A DNA stretch of 64,000 nt from Hylemonella gracilis str. Niagara R (GCF_000600295.1 NZ_JEMG01000001.1:1431165-1495164), one strand, 5' to 3'; shown: positions 29,667 to 40,659, counted from the first letter of the stretch. Notes: generated from the sequence alone by a model not told the origin. Made by a program: numbers and translations.

Positions 29667-30737
29667 TCAAGCCAGCGCCTTGACCACCGCATCCCCCATC
29701 TGCGCCGTGCCGACCTGGGTCGTGCCCGCGCTGTGGATGTCCGGCGTGCGCAGTCCCTGGGCCAAGACCTTCTGCACGGCGGCTTCAATGCGCTGGGCGG
29801 CGGCTTCCTGGTTCAGGCTGAAGCGCAGCATCATCGCGGCGGACAGGATGGTGGCCAGCGGGTTGGCCACACCCTTGCCCGCGATGTCGGGCGCGCTGCC
29901 GTGGCTGGGCTCGTACAGGCCCTGGTTCTTGCTGTTCAGGCTGGCCGAGGGCAGCATGCCGATGGAGCCGGTCAGCATCGAGGCCTCGTCGCTCAGGATG
30001 TCGCCAAACATATTGCCGGTGACGATCACGTCGAAGGACTTGGGCGCCTTTACGAGCTGCATGGCCGCGTTGTCCACGTACATGTGGTCCAGCTTCACAT
30101 CCGGGTACTGCTGGCCGATTTCGGTGACGATGTCCTTCCAGAACTGGAAGGTCTCCAGCACATTGGCTTTGTCCACGCTGGTGACCTTCTTGTTGCGCTT
30201 TCGCGCGGCCTGGAAGGCGACGTGGGCGATGCGCTCGATCTCGGGGCGGGTGTAGCGCATGGTGTCGAAGGCTTCTTCCGCGCCGGGGAAGGCGCCATCG
30301 GTGGCCGTGCGCTTGCCACGCGGCTGGCCGAAGTAGATGTCGCCGGTCAGTTCACGCACGATCAGGATGTCCAGGCCCGACACCAGTTCGGGCTTCAGGC
30401 TGGAGGCGTGTGTCAGCTGCTCGTAGCAGATGGCGGGGCGGAAGTTGGCGAACAGGCCCAGGTGCTTGCGCAGGCCCAGGATGGCCTGCTCGGGGCGCAG
30501 CGCGCGCTCCAGCTTGTCGTACTTCCAGTCGCCGACCGCGCCGAAGAGGATGGCATCGGCTTCCTTGGCGAGCTTGAGCGTGCTCTCGGGCAGGGGGTGC
30601 CCAGCGGCTTCGTAGGCCGCGCCGCCGACGGGGGCGGTCTCCAGCTCGAACTTCAGGTCCAGGGCCTTGAGCACCTTGACGGCCTCGGCGATGATTTCGG
30701 TGCCGATGCCGTCACCAGGCAGAACTGCGATTTTCAT
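29667..30737 (-). CDS. leuB: 3-isopropylmalate dehydrogenase
   Basis: Oxidative decarboxylation in leucine synthesis, NAD-dependent. 356 aa. Seen are [10 protein letters not shown], the substrate-binding Arg region [36 protein letters not shown], the catalytic Lys in [13 protein letters not shown] and Asp in [12 protein letters not shown], and the NAD-binding [18 protein letters not shown]. Last gene of leuC-lipoprotein-leuD-leuB, separated from leuD by 120 bp holding a repeat copy. Confidence 0.97.
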   Translation of the reverse strand: MKIAVLPGDGIGTEIIAEAVKVLKALDLKFELETAPVGGAAYEAAGHPLPESTLKLAKEADAILFGAVGDWKYDKLERALRPEQAILGLRKHLGLFANFRPAICYEQLTHASSLKPELVSGLDILIVRELTGDIYFGQPRGKRTATDGAFPGAEEAFDTMRYTRPEIERIAHVAFQAARKRNKKVTSVDKANVLETFQFWKDIVTEIGQQYPDVKLDHMYVDNAAMQLVKAPKSFDVIVTGNMFGDILSDEASMLTGSIGMLPSASLNSKNQGLYEPSHGSAPDIAGKGVANPLATILSAAMMLRFSLNQEAAAQRIEAAVQKVLAQGLRTPDIHSAGTTQVGTAQMGDAVVKALA

Positions 30738-30760
30738 TCTTAAGTTTCCAGTGGCTTATT

Positions 30761-30853
30761 CGGGGAACGCTGCGGAACCGGCTTTGCCGGGCCGCTGGCG
30801 TTGCCCCTGCAAGGGGGGGGGTGGAGCGCCCAACGAGGCGCGCAGCCTGGGGT
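30761..30853 (-). repeat. 3'-linked intergenic repeat, copy A (after leuD)
   Basis: On the minus strand it begins with CCAGGCTGCGCGCC a few bp after the leuD stop, has C- and G-rich stretches, then CAGCGGCCCGG and the hairpin CCGGC-AAA-GCCGG (30778-30790) followed by TTCCGC. Same family and orientation as copies at 36 kb, 43 kb and 54 kb. Confidence 0.8.
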
Positions 30854-30857
30854 GTGC

Positions 30858-31502
30858 TTACATCACGTGCGCCAGCCAGGGCTTGGTCGCCAAGCGCTGC
30901 GCTTCGTAGGCCTGGATCTTGTCCTTGTGGCGCAGGGTCAGGCCGATGTCGTCGAAGCCGTTGAGCAGGCAGTACTTGCGGAAAGGTTGCACGTCGAAGG
31001 CGATCTCCTCGCCCTGGGGCTTGACGATCACCTGCCGCTCCAGGTCGATGGTGAGCTGGTAGCCGGGGAAGGCTGCGCATTCGTCGAACAGCTGTGCCAC
31101 CGTGGCCTCGGGCAGCACGATGGGCAGCAGGCCGTTCTTGAAGCAGTTGTTGAAGAAGATGTCGGCATAGCTGGGCGCGATCAGCGCGCGAAAGCCGTAC
31201 TGCTCGATGGCCCAGGGCGCGTGTTCACGCGATGAGCCGCAGCCGAAGTTCTGCCGCGCCAGCAGGATGGAAGCACCCTGGTAACGCGGCTGGTTCAGCA
31301 CGAAGTCCGGGTTGGGCTTGCGCGAGGCTGGGTCCTGGCCGGGATAGCCCGGGTCCAGATAGCGCCATTCGTCGAAGAGGTTGGGGCCAAAGCCCGTGCG
31401 CTTGATCGACTTGAGGAACTGCTTGGGAATGATGGCGTCCGTGTCCACGTTGTCGCGGTCCATGGGCGCCACCAGGCCCTGATGCACGGTGAACTTTTGC
31501 AT
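30858..31502 (-). CDS. leuD: 3-isopropylmalate dehydratase, small subunit
   Basis: Partner of LeuC in isomerising 2- to 3-isopropylmalate. 214 aa from the ATG giving [15 protein letters not shown]. The swivelling-domain signatures [30 protein letters not shown] and [11 protein letters not shown] are present. Its start is 4 bp after the stop of the entericidin-like gene, so expression is tied to it. Confidence 0.97.
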   Translation of the reverse strand: MQKFTVHQGLVAPMDRDNVDTDAIIPKQFLKSIKRTGFGPNLFDEWRYLDPGYPGQDPASRKPNPDFVLNQPRYQGASILLARQNFGCGSSREHAPWAIEQYGFRALIAPSYADIFFNNCFKNGLLPIVLPEATVAQLFDECAAFPGYQLTIDLERQVIVKPQGEEIAFDVQPFRKYCLLNGFDDIGLTLRHKDKIQAYEAQRLATKPWLAHVM

Positions 31503-31506
31503 GGGC

Positions 31507-31671
31507 TTATTTGGTGATGTCCTGGATCTTTTCGCCGGCCTTTTCCAGGCCCTTGCCAACGGAATGGCCGATTTCCTTGGAGTCTTCCTTGACGCCGGAC
31601 CAGGTGCTGCTGCAGGCGGCCAGGACCAGGCAGGTGGCGAGGGCGGTTAACCAGACGGTGATGCGTTTCAT
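31507..31671 (-). CDS. Entericidin A/B-like small lipoprotein
   Basis: 54 aa. A Lys/Arg start, a hydrophobic stretch and lipobox LAAC with Cys20 give a lipoprotein signal; the mature part is short, with [24 protein letters not shown] in amphipathic, Lys- and Glu-rich style like entericidins. It sits between leuC and leuD, 58 bp after leuC and 4 bp before leuD. The family is linked to envelope effects in E. coli; its role inside a leucine operon is unknown. Confidence 0.85.
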   Translation of the reverse strand: MKRITVWLTALATCLVLAACSSTWSGVKEDSKEIGHSVGKGLEKAGEKIQDITK

Positions 31672-31729
31672 GTGACTGTCCTTTCGTGAGGAGGGTGGGC
31701 GTGCAAGGCCTTACTGCTTTGGCCTTGAT

Positions 31730-33151
31730 TCAGGCGATCGTGCGGATGTCGATGAAGTGGCCGTGCACGGCGGCGGCGGCGGCCATGGCGGGGCTGACCA
31801 GATGGGTGCGTCCGCCCGCGCCCTGGCGGCCTTCGAAGTTGCGGTTGCTGGTCGAGGCGCAGCGCTCGCCCGGCTCCAGCCGGTCGGCGTTCATGGCCAG
31901 GCACATGCTGCAGCCGGGTTCGCGCCACTCGAAGCCGGCGGCCTTGAAGATCTCGTGCAGGCCCTCGCGCTCGGCCTGCTCCTTCACCAGGCCCGAGCCA
32001 GGCACGACCAGGGCGAGCTTGATGTTCTTGGCGACTTTCTGGCCCAGCTTCTTGATGACGGCGGCGGCCTCGCGCATGTCCTCGATGCGGCTGTTGGTGC
32101 AGGAACCGATGAAGACCTTGTCCACGTAAATGTCGTTCAGAGGCTTGCCCGGTTCCAGCGCCATGTAGGCCAGGGCGCGTTCGATGGCGCCCCGTTTGAC
32201 GGCGTCTTTTTCCTTGTCCGGGTCCGGCACGCGGCCATCGATGCCCAGCACCATCTCGGGCGAGGTGCCCCAGGTCACCTGCGGCAGTATCTGGGTGGCA
32301 TCGAGTTCGACCACGCGGTCGAATTTTGCGTCGGCGTCGGAGTGCAGCGACTTCCAGTAGGCGACGGCCTGGTCCCATTCCAAACCGGTCGGCGCCATGG
32401 GACGACCCCTGACGTACTCGATGGTCTTCTCATCCACGGCCACCAAGCCGGCGCGCGCGCCAGCTTCGATGGCCATGTTGCAGACCGTCATGCGGCCTTC
32501 CATGCTCAGGGTGCGGATGGCCGAACCGGCGAATTCGATGGTGTAGCCCGTGCCGCCGGCGGTGCCGATCTTGCCGATGATGGCCAGCACGATGTCCTTG
32601 GCCGTCACGCCCTTGGCCAGCGCGCCCTCGACCTTGACCAGCATGTTCTTGGCCTTCTTGGCCAGCAGGGTCTGGGTGGCCATCACGTGCTCGACTTCGC
32701 TGGTGCCGATGCCGTGCGCCAGCGCGCCGAAGGCGCCGTGGGTGCTGGTGTGGCTGTCGCCGCAGACCACGGTCATGCCGGGCAGGGTCGCGCCGTTCTC
32801 CGGGCCGATCACGTGCACGATGCCCTGGCGCTTGCTCATGAAAGGGAAGAAAGCCGCCGCGCCGTATTCCTTGACGTTCTTGTCCAGCGTGGTGATCTGT
32901 TCCTTGCTGATCGGGTCGGCGATGCCTTCGTAGCCGCGTTCCCAGCCATTGGTCGGTGTGTTGTGGTCGGCGGTGGCCACCACGGAACTGACGCGCCAGA
33001 GCTTGCGGCCCGCCTGGCGCAGGCCCTCGAAGGCCTGCGGGCTGGTGACTTCATGCACCAGGTGCCGATCGATGTAGAGGATGGCGGTGCCGTCTTCCTC
33101 GGTGTGGACGACGTGCTCGTCCCAGATCTTGTCGTAAAGCGTTTGTCCCAT
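31730..33151 (-). CDS. leuC: 3-isopropylmalate dehydratase, large subunit
   Basis: Aconitase-type enzyme of leucine synthesis. 473 aa. The [4Fe-4S] ligands are Cys351 (IGSCTNSR), Cys414 and Cys417 (GCSMCLAMN). [27 protein letters not shown] and the C-terminal [11 protein letters not shown] are typical. First gene of the leu run; a TAAAAT -10-like element at 33191-33196 on the minus strand lies about 40 bp upstream, without a clear -35. Confidence 0.97.
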   Translation of the reverse strand: MGQTLYDKIWDEHVVHTEEDGTAILYIDRHLVHEVTSPQAFEGLRQAGRKLWRVSSVVATADHNTPTNGWERGYEGIADPISKEQITTLDKNVKEYGAAAFFPFMSKRQGIVHVIGPENGATLPGMTVVCGDSHTSTHGAFGALAHGIGTSEVEHVMATQTLLAKKAKNMLVKVEGALAKGVTAKDIVLAIIGKIGTAGGTGYTIEFAGSAIRTLSMEGRMTVCNMAIEAGARAGLVAVDEKTIEYVRGRPMAPTGLEWDQAVAYWKSLHSDADAKFDRVVELDATQILPQVTWGTSPEMVLGIDGRVPDPDKEKDAVKRGAIERALAYMALEPGKPLNDIYVDKVFIGSCTNSRIEDMREAAAVIKKLGQKVAKNIKLALVVPGSGLVKEQAEREGLHEIFKAAGFEWREPGCSMCLAMNADRLEPGERCASTSNRNFEGRQGAGGRTHLVSPAMAAAAAVHGHFIDIRTIA

Positions 33152-33283
33152 GGTGGCTACTTTGCGTGAGTCTCTGGAGAAAGGGGCATTTTATGCGGGG
33201 CGACGTCGCGGACATTCCCGCCGTGCAGTGGCGGTTTTCCTGCTGTAGAGGGCGCGGCGCACTTTTGTGGCAAGCTCGCCGTC

Positions 33284-33676
33284 ATGTCCATCCCTGAACA
33301 CGAGGTCGAATTCAGCGCGGTGCGCGCCCAGGGCCCGGGCGGGCAGAACGTGAACAAGGTGTCGAGCGCGGTGCATCTGCGCTTCGATATCCGCGCTTCG
33401 ACCCTTCCCGCCCGCGTGAAAGACCGCTTGCTGGCCTGGCCGGACCAGCGCGTGAGCAAGGATGGCGTGGTGGTGATCAAGGCCCAGAGCGCCCGCACCC
33501 AGGAGCAGAACAAGGCCGAGGCTTGGGCACGCCTGGCCGAACTGGTGGCGCTCGCTTCGCACATCCCCCGGCCGCGCCGCGCAACGAAACCGACGCAAGG
33601 GGCCAAGCTGCGCCGTTTGCGTGGCAAGGCTGTGCGTGCCGAGGTCAAGGCGGGCCGCGGCAAGGTCTCCGTCTGA
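33284..33676 (+). CDS. arfB: Alternative ribosome-rescue factor, peptidyl-tRNA hydrolase ArfB/YaeJ
   Basis: Releases nascent chains from ribosomes stalled on non-stop mRNA. 130 aa. The catalytic GGQ motif is at residues 19-21 in AQGPGGQNVNKV, and the basic C-terminal tail (RRATKPTQGAK, RRLRGKAVRAEVK) is the part that enters the empty mRNA channel. It lacks the codon-recognition domains of RF1/RF2, so it is not a release factor proper. Single gene, divergent from leuC. Confidence 0.92.
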   Translation: MSIPEHEVEFSAVRAQGPGGQNVNKVSSAVHLRFDIRASTLPARVKDRLLAWPDQRVSKDGVVVIKAQSARTQEQNKAEAWARLAELVALASHIPRPRRATKPTQGAKLRRLRGKAVRAEVKAGRGKVSV

Positions 33677-33746
33677 ATCGCGCGAGGTGCCGCGCCGACG
33701 GGCCGAGCCTCTGACGGATCAGCTTGCTCTGGGGGTTGCCGTCCCG

Positions 33747-34421
33747 TCAGCGCTGAAGAAAGGCTGGCACGCCGCGTCCTTGGGAGGCAAGGAAACACAT
33801 CATCGAATCCACCACCGCGCGCACCGCGGGCCGCTCGCCCACACGGTCGCGCCAGGCCACCAAGCGAGGCGTCGCGGCCGTCATGCCAGCACCCTTGCGG
33901 TCGGCGAAGACGTGGGCCATGTAGAGGGCGATGTCGGCGTAGGAATAGGGGCCAGCCAAGTAATCGCGCGTGGCCAGCAGCGCATCCATCTCGCCGTAGT
34001 GACGCGCGCAGGCGGCGCAGGCCGCGACCGCCGGGGCGCTTTGCATGTCGTGCTGCAGGCCGAAGAGCCTGACCACGTTCGGAAAAAAGACCTCGTCTGA
34101 CTGTAGCTCCAGTTGCCGCGCACGAGCCCGCTCGGCGACGCCTTGAGGCCACAGTGCGAGGTACGCGGGGCCGGGGTAGCGGTCTTCAAGGTATTCAAAG
34201 ATCTGCGTCGAGTCGAACAGCGCCACCTCGTCGTCGACCAGCACCGGCACCTGTTGCTTGATCGGGTTGACCCGCAACACCTCGGGGTGCTTGGGTTCGT
34301 AGGCGTCGTCGGTGGTGAAAGGCACCATGATCCGTTCGAAATCGATGCCTTTTTCGCGGGCCGCGATTTCGGCTTTCGCGCCGAACATGCTCAAGGGGCC
34401 GGAGTAGATGCGGGTCTGCAT
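33747..34421 (-). CDS. Glutathione S-transferase family protein
   Basis: 224 aa. N-terminal thioredoxin-like domain with RIYSGPLSMFGAKAEIAAREKGIDFE and the cis-Pro/ESTQ-like segment QQVPVLVDDEVALFDSTQIFEYLEDRYPG; all-helical C-terminal domain with DYLAGPYSYADIALYM, the N-capping box of the family. I chose the ATG giving MQTRIYSG. Substrate unknown. It lies 63 bp downstream of ppx on the same strand. Confidence 0.88.
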   Translation of the reverse strand: MQTRIYSGPLSMFGAKAEIAAREKGIDFERIMVPFTTDDAYEPKHPEVLRVNPIKQQVPVLVDDEVALFDSTQIFEYLEDRYPGPAYLALWPQGVAERARARQLELQSDEVFFPNVVRLFGLQHDMQSAPAVAACAACARHYGEMDALLATRDYLAGPYSYADIALYMAHVFADRKGAGMTAATPRLVAWRDRVGERPAVRAVVDSMMCFLASQGRGVPAFLQR

Positions 34422-34484
34422 AGCCCCGACTTCAACAGAAATCGGCCTAGGGCGCATCGGGTGCAGACCCGGTGTGGGCGGGCC

Positions 34485-36020
34485 TCAGCTCGCTTGCACG
34501 TCGATGGCCCAGGCGGTTTTCGCCCAGGCTTGTGCTTCCTCATGCAGCAGCCAAGCGGATTGCGGCCAGGCGCGTCCCCAGCCTTCGGGGTACTCCAGCC
34601 GGACCGAGCGTAGCCCGTCCCAACTCAGTCGCAGGCCTTGCAAGTCCGGCTCGCGCCGGGCGTGGCAGAGGATGACGGCCAGCCGCAGCGCCAGCAGTTG
34701 CAGCACGAAGTCCGGGTCGTCGAGCTGCAGGCCCTCCAGCTTGCGCAGCTTGCCACGGTGGCCCAGCACCAGCTGGCTGAGCCGGTGCAACTCGTTCATG
34801 GTGAAGCCGGCCGCATCGGCGTTGTCGAGGATGTAAGCGCCGTGCCGGTGGTAGTCGGTGTGTGAGATGGCGCTGCCGATTTCGTGCAACTGCGCGGCCC
34901 AGTTCAGCTTGCGCAGCAAGCGCTCCAGTCCGTCCTGCTCCAGCGGGTCGTGCTCGCGCACCAAGGACAGCAGCAGGAATTCGGCGACCCGGCCCACGCG
35001 TTGGGCCTGACGTTCGTCCGCGCCGAAGGTGTGGGCCAGTCTTTGCACGCTGAGGCTGCGCTGGTCGCTCTGGGCATGTTCACGGTCCAGCAGATCCACC
35101 AGCGCGCCGTGTCGCAGTGCGCCCTGGGCGACATGCATTTCCTCGATTTGCAGCAGCGAGAACACGGCGCGCAGCACAGACAGGCCGCCGCCGATCACGG
35201 CCCGGCGGTCTTCCTTGATGCCGTCGAGACGCAGGCGTGAGGCGTCGCCCGCCTTGAGGAGTTTGTCCAGCAGCCAGTCCAGCCCGGCGCGGGTGATGCG
35301 TTGCGCAGGCACGCTGGTTCGTGGATTGAATTCGGCGTCCAGCACATCGCCGACCGCACCCACCGTGCCCGAGGCACCGTACACCGTGTCCCAGCCGCCT
35401 TCGCCTTGGCTCGCGGGCTGGCAGTGGCCCAGCACTTCTTCGAGCACGGCCTGGGCCGCGACCTCGGCCGTCTCGAAGGCTGCGGCACTGAACACGCCTT
35501 CCGGGAAGTAACGCATGGACCAGGCCACGCTGCCCACATGGTAGGAGTCCATGAAACGTGGACGTCGGCCCTGACCCAGGATCAGCTCGGTCGAACGCCC
35601 GCCGATGTCCACCACCAGGCGGCGTTCGCTGGACTGGGGCAGCAGGTGCGTGACACCCTGGTAGATCAAACGCGCTTCCTCGCGGCCCGAGATCACCTCG
35701 ATCGGAAAGCCGAGCAGGATCTGTGCGCGCTTCAGAAATTCGTCACGGTTGCGTGCTTCGCGCAGCGTCTGTGTTGCGACCGCGCGCACCTGGGCGCGCT
35801 TGAAACCGGCCAAACGCTCGGCGAATCGGCCCAGGCAGTCCCAGCCGCGTTGCATCGCTTCTGCGGTGAGGTTGCGGTCCTCGTCCAGGCCGTTGCCTTG
35901 GCGCACGGTTTCCTTGAGGTATTCACGGCGCTTGAGCAGGCCATGGTCCAGCTGGGCGATTTCGAGTCGAAAGCTGTTGGAGCCCAGGTCGATCGCGGCG
36001 AGTTCGGTTCCGTTTTTCAT
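34485..36020 (-). CDS. ppx: Exopolyphosphatase
   Basis: Releases phosphate from the ends of polyphosphate chains. 511 aa, actin-like fold with AAIDLGSNSFRLEIAQ at the N-terminus and VVDIGGRSTELILG in the second lobe; VRAVATQTLREARN and the C-terminal HD-like helical part (LHEIGSAISHTDYHRHGAYIL) are present. GppA is the close relative; the length and the phosphate-gene surroundings favour Ppx. Downstream of phoX on the same strand. Confidence 0.92.
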   Translation of the reverse strand: MKNGTELAAIDLGSNSFRLEIAQLDHGLLKRREYLKETVRQGNGLDEDRNLTAEAMQRGWDCLGRFAERLAGFKRAQVRAVATQTLREARNRDEFLKRAQILLGFPIEVISGREEARLIYQGVTHLLPQSSERRLVVDIGGRSTELILGQGRRPRFMDSYHVGSVAWSMRYFPEGVFSAAAFETAEVAAQAVLEEVLGHCQPASQGEGGWDTVYGASGTVGAVGDVLDAEFNPRTSVPAQRITRAGLDWLLDKLLKAGDASRLRLDGIKEDRRAVIGGGLSVLRAVFSLLQIEEMHVAQGALRHGALVDLLDREHAQSDQRSLSVQRLAHTFGADERQAQRVGRVAEFLLLSLVREHDPLEQDGLERLLRKLNWAAQLHEIGSAISHTDYHRHGAYILDNADAAGFTMNELHRLSQLVLGHRGKLRKLEGLQLDDPDFVLQLLALRLAVILCHARREPDLQGLRLSWDGLRSVRLEYPEGWGRAWPQSAWLLHEEAQAWAKTAWAIDVQAS

Positions 36021-36095
36021 GTCAGGGCCGCACTATATGGCAGGGCAATGACGGTGCCGTGACGCAAGCATGAGGCGCCTGCGTGGGGCTTTCAT

Positions 36096-36195
36096 CGCGG
36101 GCACCCGCGGAACTGGCTCTGCCAGGCCGCTGGGTGCGCCCCTCCGCGTAGCAGCAGGGGGTGGCGAAGCGAACGAAGGGAGCGGAGCCTGGGGA
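36096..36195 (-). repeat. 3'-linked intergenic repeat, copy B (after phoX)
   Basis: On the minus strand it begins with CCAGGCTCCGCTCCC a few bp after the phoX stop. Its hairpin is CTGGC-AGA-GCCAG (36113-36125): compared with copy A one C-G pair is replaced by T-A, keeping the stem. It fills most of the 177-bp phoX-ppx gap. Confidence 0.8.
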
Positions 36196-36197
36196 GG

Positions 36198-38393
36198 TCA
36201 CACTCCAATTTTTCCGCCATCGTCGCGCGTGATGACCACGGTGGCAGAGCGCGGGCGGGCGTTGCCGCCGTCGGGCCAGTGGCTCTCGAACTTGGCCGGG
36301 TCGCCGATGTCCGCGTCCGGGGTGTTCTCGCCCGGGTGCTGGATGTTGACGAAGAGCGCGCGGCCGTCGCCCGATTCGGCGATGCCGGTGATCTCGCAGC
36401 CCTTGGGGCCGACCAGGAAGCGGCGCAGCTGGGTGCCTTTTTGGCCGACTTGCGCTCCGACATAGGTGTCTTGCGTGCGGGTGTTGCCCGCGCCCACGTT
36501 GACGATGGTCTGTTTGCCACCATCGCCGACCTGACCGGGCACAGCGGCCAGCATCATGCAGTTCGTCACGTCGGTGTAGGCGCCGTCGTCGGTCTGCAGC
36601 CAGGCCAGGCCGGGCACGGCGTCGCTGAACCACAGGCCGTCAGGGCTGGAGAAGTCGTTGTCCGCCGTGAGGCCCGACAGGTTGATGTCGGGCGAGCTGC
36701 CGGCGCGCGCGCCGAAGAGGTACACGTCCCACTGGAAGGCGAGGGCGGCAGGATTGCCGGAAGGGGCGTTGAGGGGGGCATCAGCGAAGCGCACGATGTG
36801 GCCGTTGGGATTGCCCTCTTGCGGCTTGCCGTTTTTCGGGTCGTTGTAATAGCGCGGATTGGCCGCGTTGGTCTTGTCCACGGGGCGTGACCGGCCGTTG
36901 GTGTTGGTCAGCGTCACGTACACATCGCCCGTGCGAGGGTGGATGGCGGCCCATTCGGGGCGGTCCATGCGGGTCGCGCCCACGGCATCAGCGGCCAGGC
37001 GGGTGTTGACCAGCACATCGGCCTGGTTGGCGAAGGCGTAGCTCTTGTTGTTGGCGTCGATGCCGTTCTTGCCGAAGCTCAGTTCCAGCCATTCACCGCT
37101 GCCGTCTTCCTTGAACTTGGCCACGTAGAGCGTGCCCGCGTCCATGTACTTGTCGCCGGCGGCCATGCCTTGGTTGGCGTCTTTCGGGTCCCAGTTGCGG
37201 GCGGAGACGAACTTGTAGATGTATTCGTTGCGAGCGTCGTCGCCCATGTACCAGACCAGGGGTTTGCCGGGTGTGACTGGACCGAGGCAGGCGCCTTCGT
37301 GGCCGAAGCGGCCCAGGGCGGTGCGCTTCTTTGGCGTGCTCTTGGGGTTGAAAGGGTCGATTTCCACGACCCAGCCGTAGGTGTTGCTGACGTTGCGGTA
37401 GTCCGCAGCGGGGCTGGCGCCGCGCACCTCGGTGTTCCAGCGGGCGTAGAGGTCGTCGTCGCTGACCGTGGCCCAGCCTTCGCGGCCGACGCCGCCCACG
37501 CCATAGCGTTTGAACGATGCCAGCTCCTTCGGCGTGCGCTGGGCGTCGTCAGCGGGCAGACGGCGGAAGTAACCAGCCCAGTTTTCCTCGCAGGTCAGGT
37601 AGGTGCCCCAGGGCGTGGTGCCGTTGGCGCAGTTGTTCACCGTGCCGCGGGTCTTGCGGCCATCGGGCGAGTATTTCGTCTTCACGAACTCCGACCCGGC
37701 CACCGGACCGGAGAGTTGCATGTCCGTGAGCGTGTGGATGCGGCGGTTGTAGCGCGAGTCCTGCTTGTAGCGCCAGGCACGGCCTTGCTTCTGCGTTTCG
37801 ATCACGCTCACGCCGTGCAGATAGAACTCGCGACGCACTTCGTCGGCCACCGTGCGGCGCGCGGCGTCCTTGTCGCCGCTGATGGTCGGACCCATGGGGT
37901 GCAGGAAGGCCGGGGTGATGGCCTCATGGTTCATCACCAGCAGGCCGAGGTCGGCCGACTTGGGCGTCCATCGGCCCTGGGCATTCATGCCGAACCAGGT
38001 CATGCCATCGTGGTGGTCGCCCCCGCGGCGGTCGTAGCTGGTTGGGTCATCGGTGCCGTCGTTTTTGTATGCCGGCACTCCGGCGGCGATGGGATCGCCC
38101 AGGCGGTAGAGCACGGTGGCGGTGTAACCTGCGGGCACGCTCACGCTGTCCGCCAGATGCTTGGCCACCGGGTTGAAACTGAGGGTCAGTCCGGGGCCGT
38201 CGGTGGGGGTGGCTGCCTGAGCCAGACCAGCAATGCCGCTGAGCATGGCGGCGCCCGCCGTGCCTGCGCGCAACAATCCGCGACGGCTCATGCGCGTGGC
38301 GATCAGGGTTTCCAGCGCGGCCTGGCCGCAGGGGTTGTAGCCAACGTCGTCAGGGTCGACGGCGGGGGTGAAGGGGGTGTGGCTTCGGTTCAT
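36198..38393 (-). CDS. phoX: Alkaline phosphatase PhoX family (DUF839)
   Basis: Tat-exported, Ca/Fe-type phosphatase family releasing phosphate from organic esters in the periplasm. 731 aa from the ATG at 38393. The twin-arginine signal SRRGLLR is at residues 36-42, followed by a hydrophobic stretch ending AQA near 60. The body shows NHEAITPAFLHP, TYGWVVEIDPFNPKSTPKKRTALGRFGHE and DGLWFSD. An upstream open stretch of 62 codons covers the pstS promoter and is not used. Divergent from pstS. Confidence 0.9.
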   Translation of the reverse strand: MNRSHTPFTPAVDPDDVGYNPCGQAALETLIATRMSRRGLLRAGTAGAAMLSGIAGLAQAATPTDGPGLTLSFNPVAKHLADSVSVPAGYTATVLYRLGDPIAAGVPAYKNDGTDDPTSYDRRGGDHHDGMTWFGMNAQGRWTPKSADLGLLVMNHEAITPAFLHPMGPTISGDKDAARRTVADEVRREFYLHGVSVIETQKQGRAWRYKQDSRYNRRIHTLTDMQLSGPVAGSEFVKTKYSPDGRKTRGTVNNCANGTTPWGTYLTCEENWAGYFRRLPADDAQRTPKELASFKRYGVGGVGREGWATVSDDDLYARWNTEVRGASPAADYRNVSNTYGWVVEIDPFNPKSTPKKRTALGRFGHEGACLGPVTPGKPLVWYMGDDARNEYIYKFVSARNWDPKDANQGMAAGDKYMDAGTLYVAKFKEDGSGEWLELSFGKNGIDANNKSYAFANQADVLVNTRLAADAVGATRMDRPEWAAIHPRTGDVYVTLTNTNGRSRPVDKTNAANPRYYNDPKNGKPQEGNPNGHIVRFADAPLNAPSGNPAALAFQWDVYLFGARAGSSPDINLSGLTADNDFSSPDGLWFSDAVPGLAWLQTDDGAYTDVTNCMMLAAVPGQVGDGGKQTIVNVGAGNTRTQDTYVGAQVGQKGTQLRRFLVGPKGCEITGIAESGDGRALFVNIQHPGENTPDADIGDPAKFESHWPDGGNARPRSATVVITRDDGGKIGV

Positions 38394-38530
38394 GGTGCAG
38401 GCCTTCTCGTCGTGGGCGTCATGGGTTGGCTCCAGCCAGCGCTGGAACAGTGGCTTGGGAAAAAGCGGCCCCATCTTGTGCAGGCAGTGTGACAAGGCCA
38501 TGAACCCCGCGCTACACTGCGCCCCGCCCG

Positions 38531-38563
38531 TTGTCACGGTGGTGTCACAAAAGGTTCTTAAAT
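38531..38563 (+). promoter_or_regulatory. Pho box and -10 of pstS
   Basis: Two direct repeats, TTGTCAC (38531-38537) and GTGTCAC (38542-38548), spaced 11 bp start to start, match the PhoB half-site pattern; a TTAAAT -10-like element follows at 38558-38563, the usual distance for a promoter in which the Pho box replaces the -35. About 40 bp upstream of the pstS ATG. A weaker candidate, TTGTCAC on the minus strand at 38489-38495 with a poor second half, may serve phoX. Confidence 0.75.
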
Positions 38564-38600
38564 TCAAGCGGCTTTCCAAACAACCTCATAGGAGTCCTCG

Positions 38601-39608
<1,008 letters not shown>

Positions 39609-39657
39609 AAACCCGGCGCGTCCTTGGTCGACGCGCATTGAAGCGAAGCAGCACGCC

Positions 39658-40659
39658 ATGAGTTCAACTTCCGCCACCCTGTCCACTGCCCAGCCGGACT
39701 CCAGCACGAAGACCCGCACCCGCGCGCCCGGCGCCTGGTTCGATGGGGTGTTCGGTTTCCTGGCGCAGGGAGCGGCCTGGTTGACGCTGGCGTTGCTGGC
39801 TTCCATCCTCGGTTCTCTGGTGGTGGGCGCCTGGCCCGCCATCGAAAAATACGGTCTGGGCTTCCTGACGAGTTCCGTGTGGGACCCGGTGCAGGAGGAC
39901 TTCGGCGGTCTCGTGATGATTTACGGGACCTTGGCCACATCCTTCATCGCGCTGCTGATCGCCGTGCCGGTGAGCTTCGGCATCGCGCTTTTCCTGACGG
40001 AGATGTGCCCGGCCTGGCTCAAGCGTCCGCTGGGCACGGCCATCGAGTTGTTGGCGGCCGTGCCGTCCATCGTCTACGGCATGTGGGGCCTGCTCGTGTT
40101 CGGTCCCATCCTGGCCAAGTATGTGCAGCAGCCGCTGCAAGCATTGTTCAACGGCGTGCCCTACCTGGGCGCGTTGGTGTCGGGGCCGCCGGTCGGCATC
40201 GGCATTCTGTCGGCGGGCATCATCCTCGCCATCATGATCATCCCCTTCATCGCCTCCGTCATGCGCGATGTGTTCGAAGTCACGCCACCCCTGCTGAAGG
40301 AATCGGCCTACGGCCTGGGCGCGACGACCTGGGAGGTGGTGTCCCAAGTGGTGCTGCCCTACACCAAGACCGGCGTGGTCGGCGGCATCATGCTGGGCCT
40401 GGGCCGCGCCCTGGGTGAGACCATGGCGGTCACCTTTGTGATCGGCAACATGAACCAGCTTGACACGCTGAGCCTCTTCGAAGCCGCCAACAGCATCACT
40501 TCCGCCCTCGCGAACGAATTCGCCGAGGCGGGCGCCGGTCTGCACCAGGCGGCCTTGATCTACCTCGGCCTTGTGCTGTTCTTCATCACCTTCGTGGTGT
40601 TGTCTTTCTCCAAACTGCTGCTGGTCCAGCTCAAGAAGCGCGAAGGGGACAAATCGTGA
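39658..40659 (+). CDS. pstC: Phosphate ABC transporter permease PstC
   Basis: One of the two membrane subunits of the Pst importer. 333 aa with six predicted transmembrane helices and the cytoplasmic EAA-type loop ([27 protein letters not shown]) that docks to Pst[17 protein letters not shown] is typical of PstC. Its stop overlaps the GTG start of pstA by 4 bp. Confidence 0.96.
   Translation: MSSTSATLSTAQPDSSTKTRTRAPGAWFDGVFGFLAQGAAWLTLALLASILGSLVVGAWPAIEKYGLGFLTSSVWDPVQEDFGGLVMIYGTLATSFIALLIAVPVSFGIALFLTEMCPAWLKRPLGTAIELLAAVPSIVYGMWGLLVFGPILAKYVQQPLQALFNGVPYLGALVSGPPVGIGILSAGIILAIMIIPFIASVMRDVFEVTPPLLKESAYGLGATTWEVVSQVVLPYTKTGVVGGIMLGLGRALGETMAVTFVIGNMNQLDTLSLFEAANSITSALANEFAEAGAGLHQAALIYLGLVLFFITFVVLSFSKLLLVQLKKREGDKS

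Noticed and set aside
36394-38579. Upstream extension of phoX to 38579
   Set aside because: The added 62 codons cover the Pho box region and precede the Tat signal, which should be near the N-terminus; the ATG at 38393 is the sensible start.
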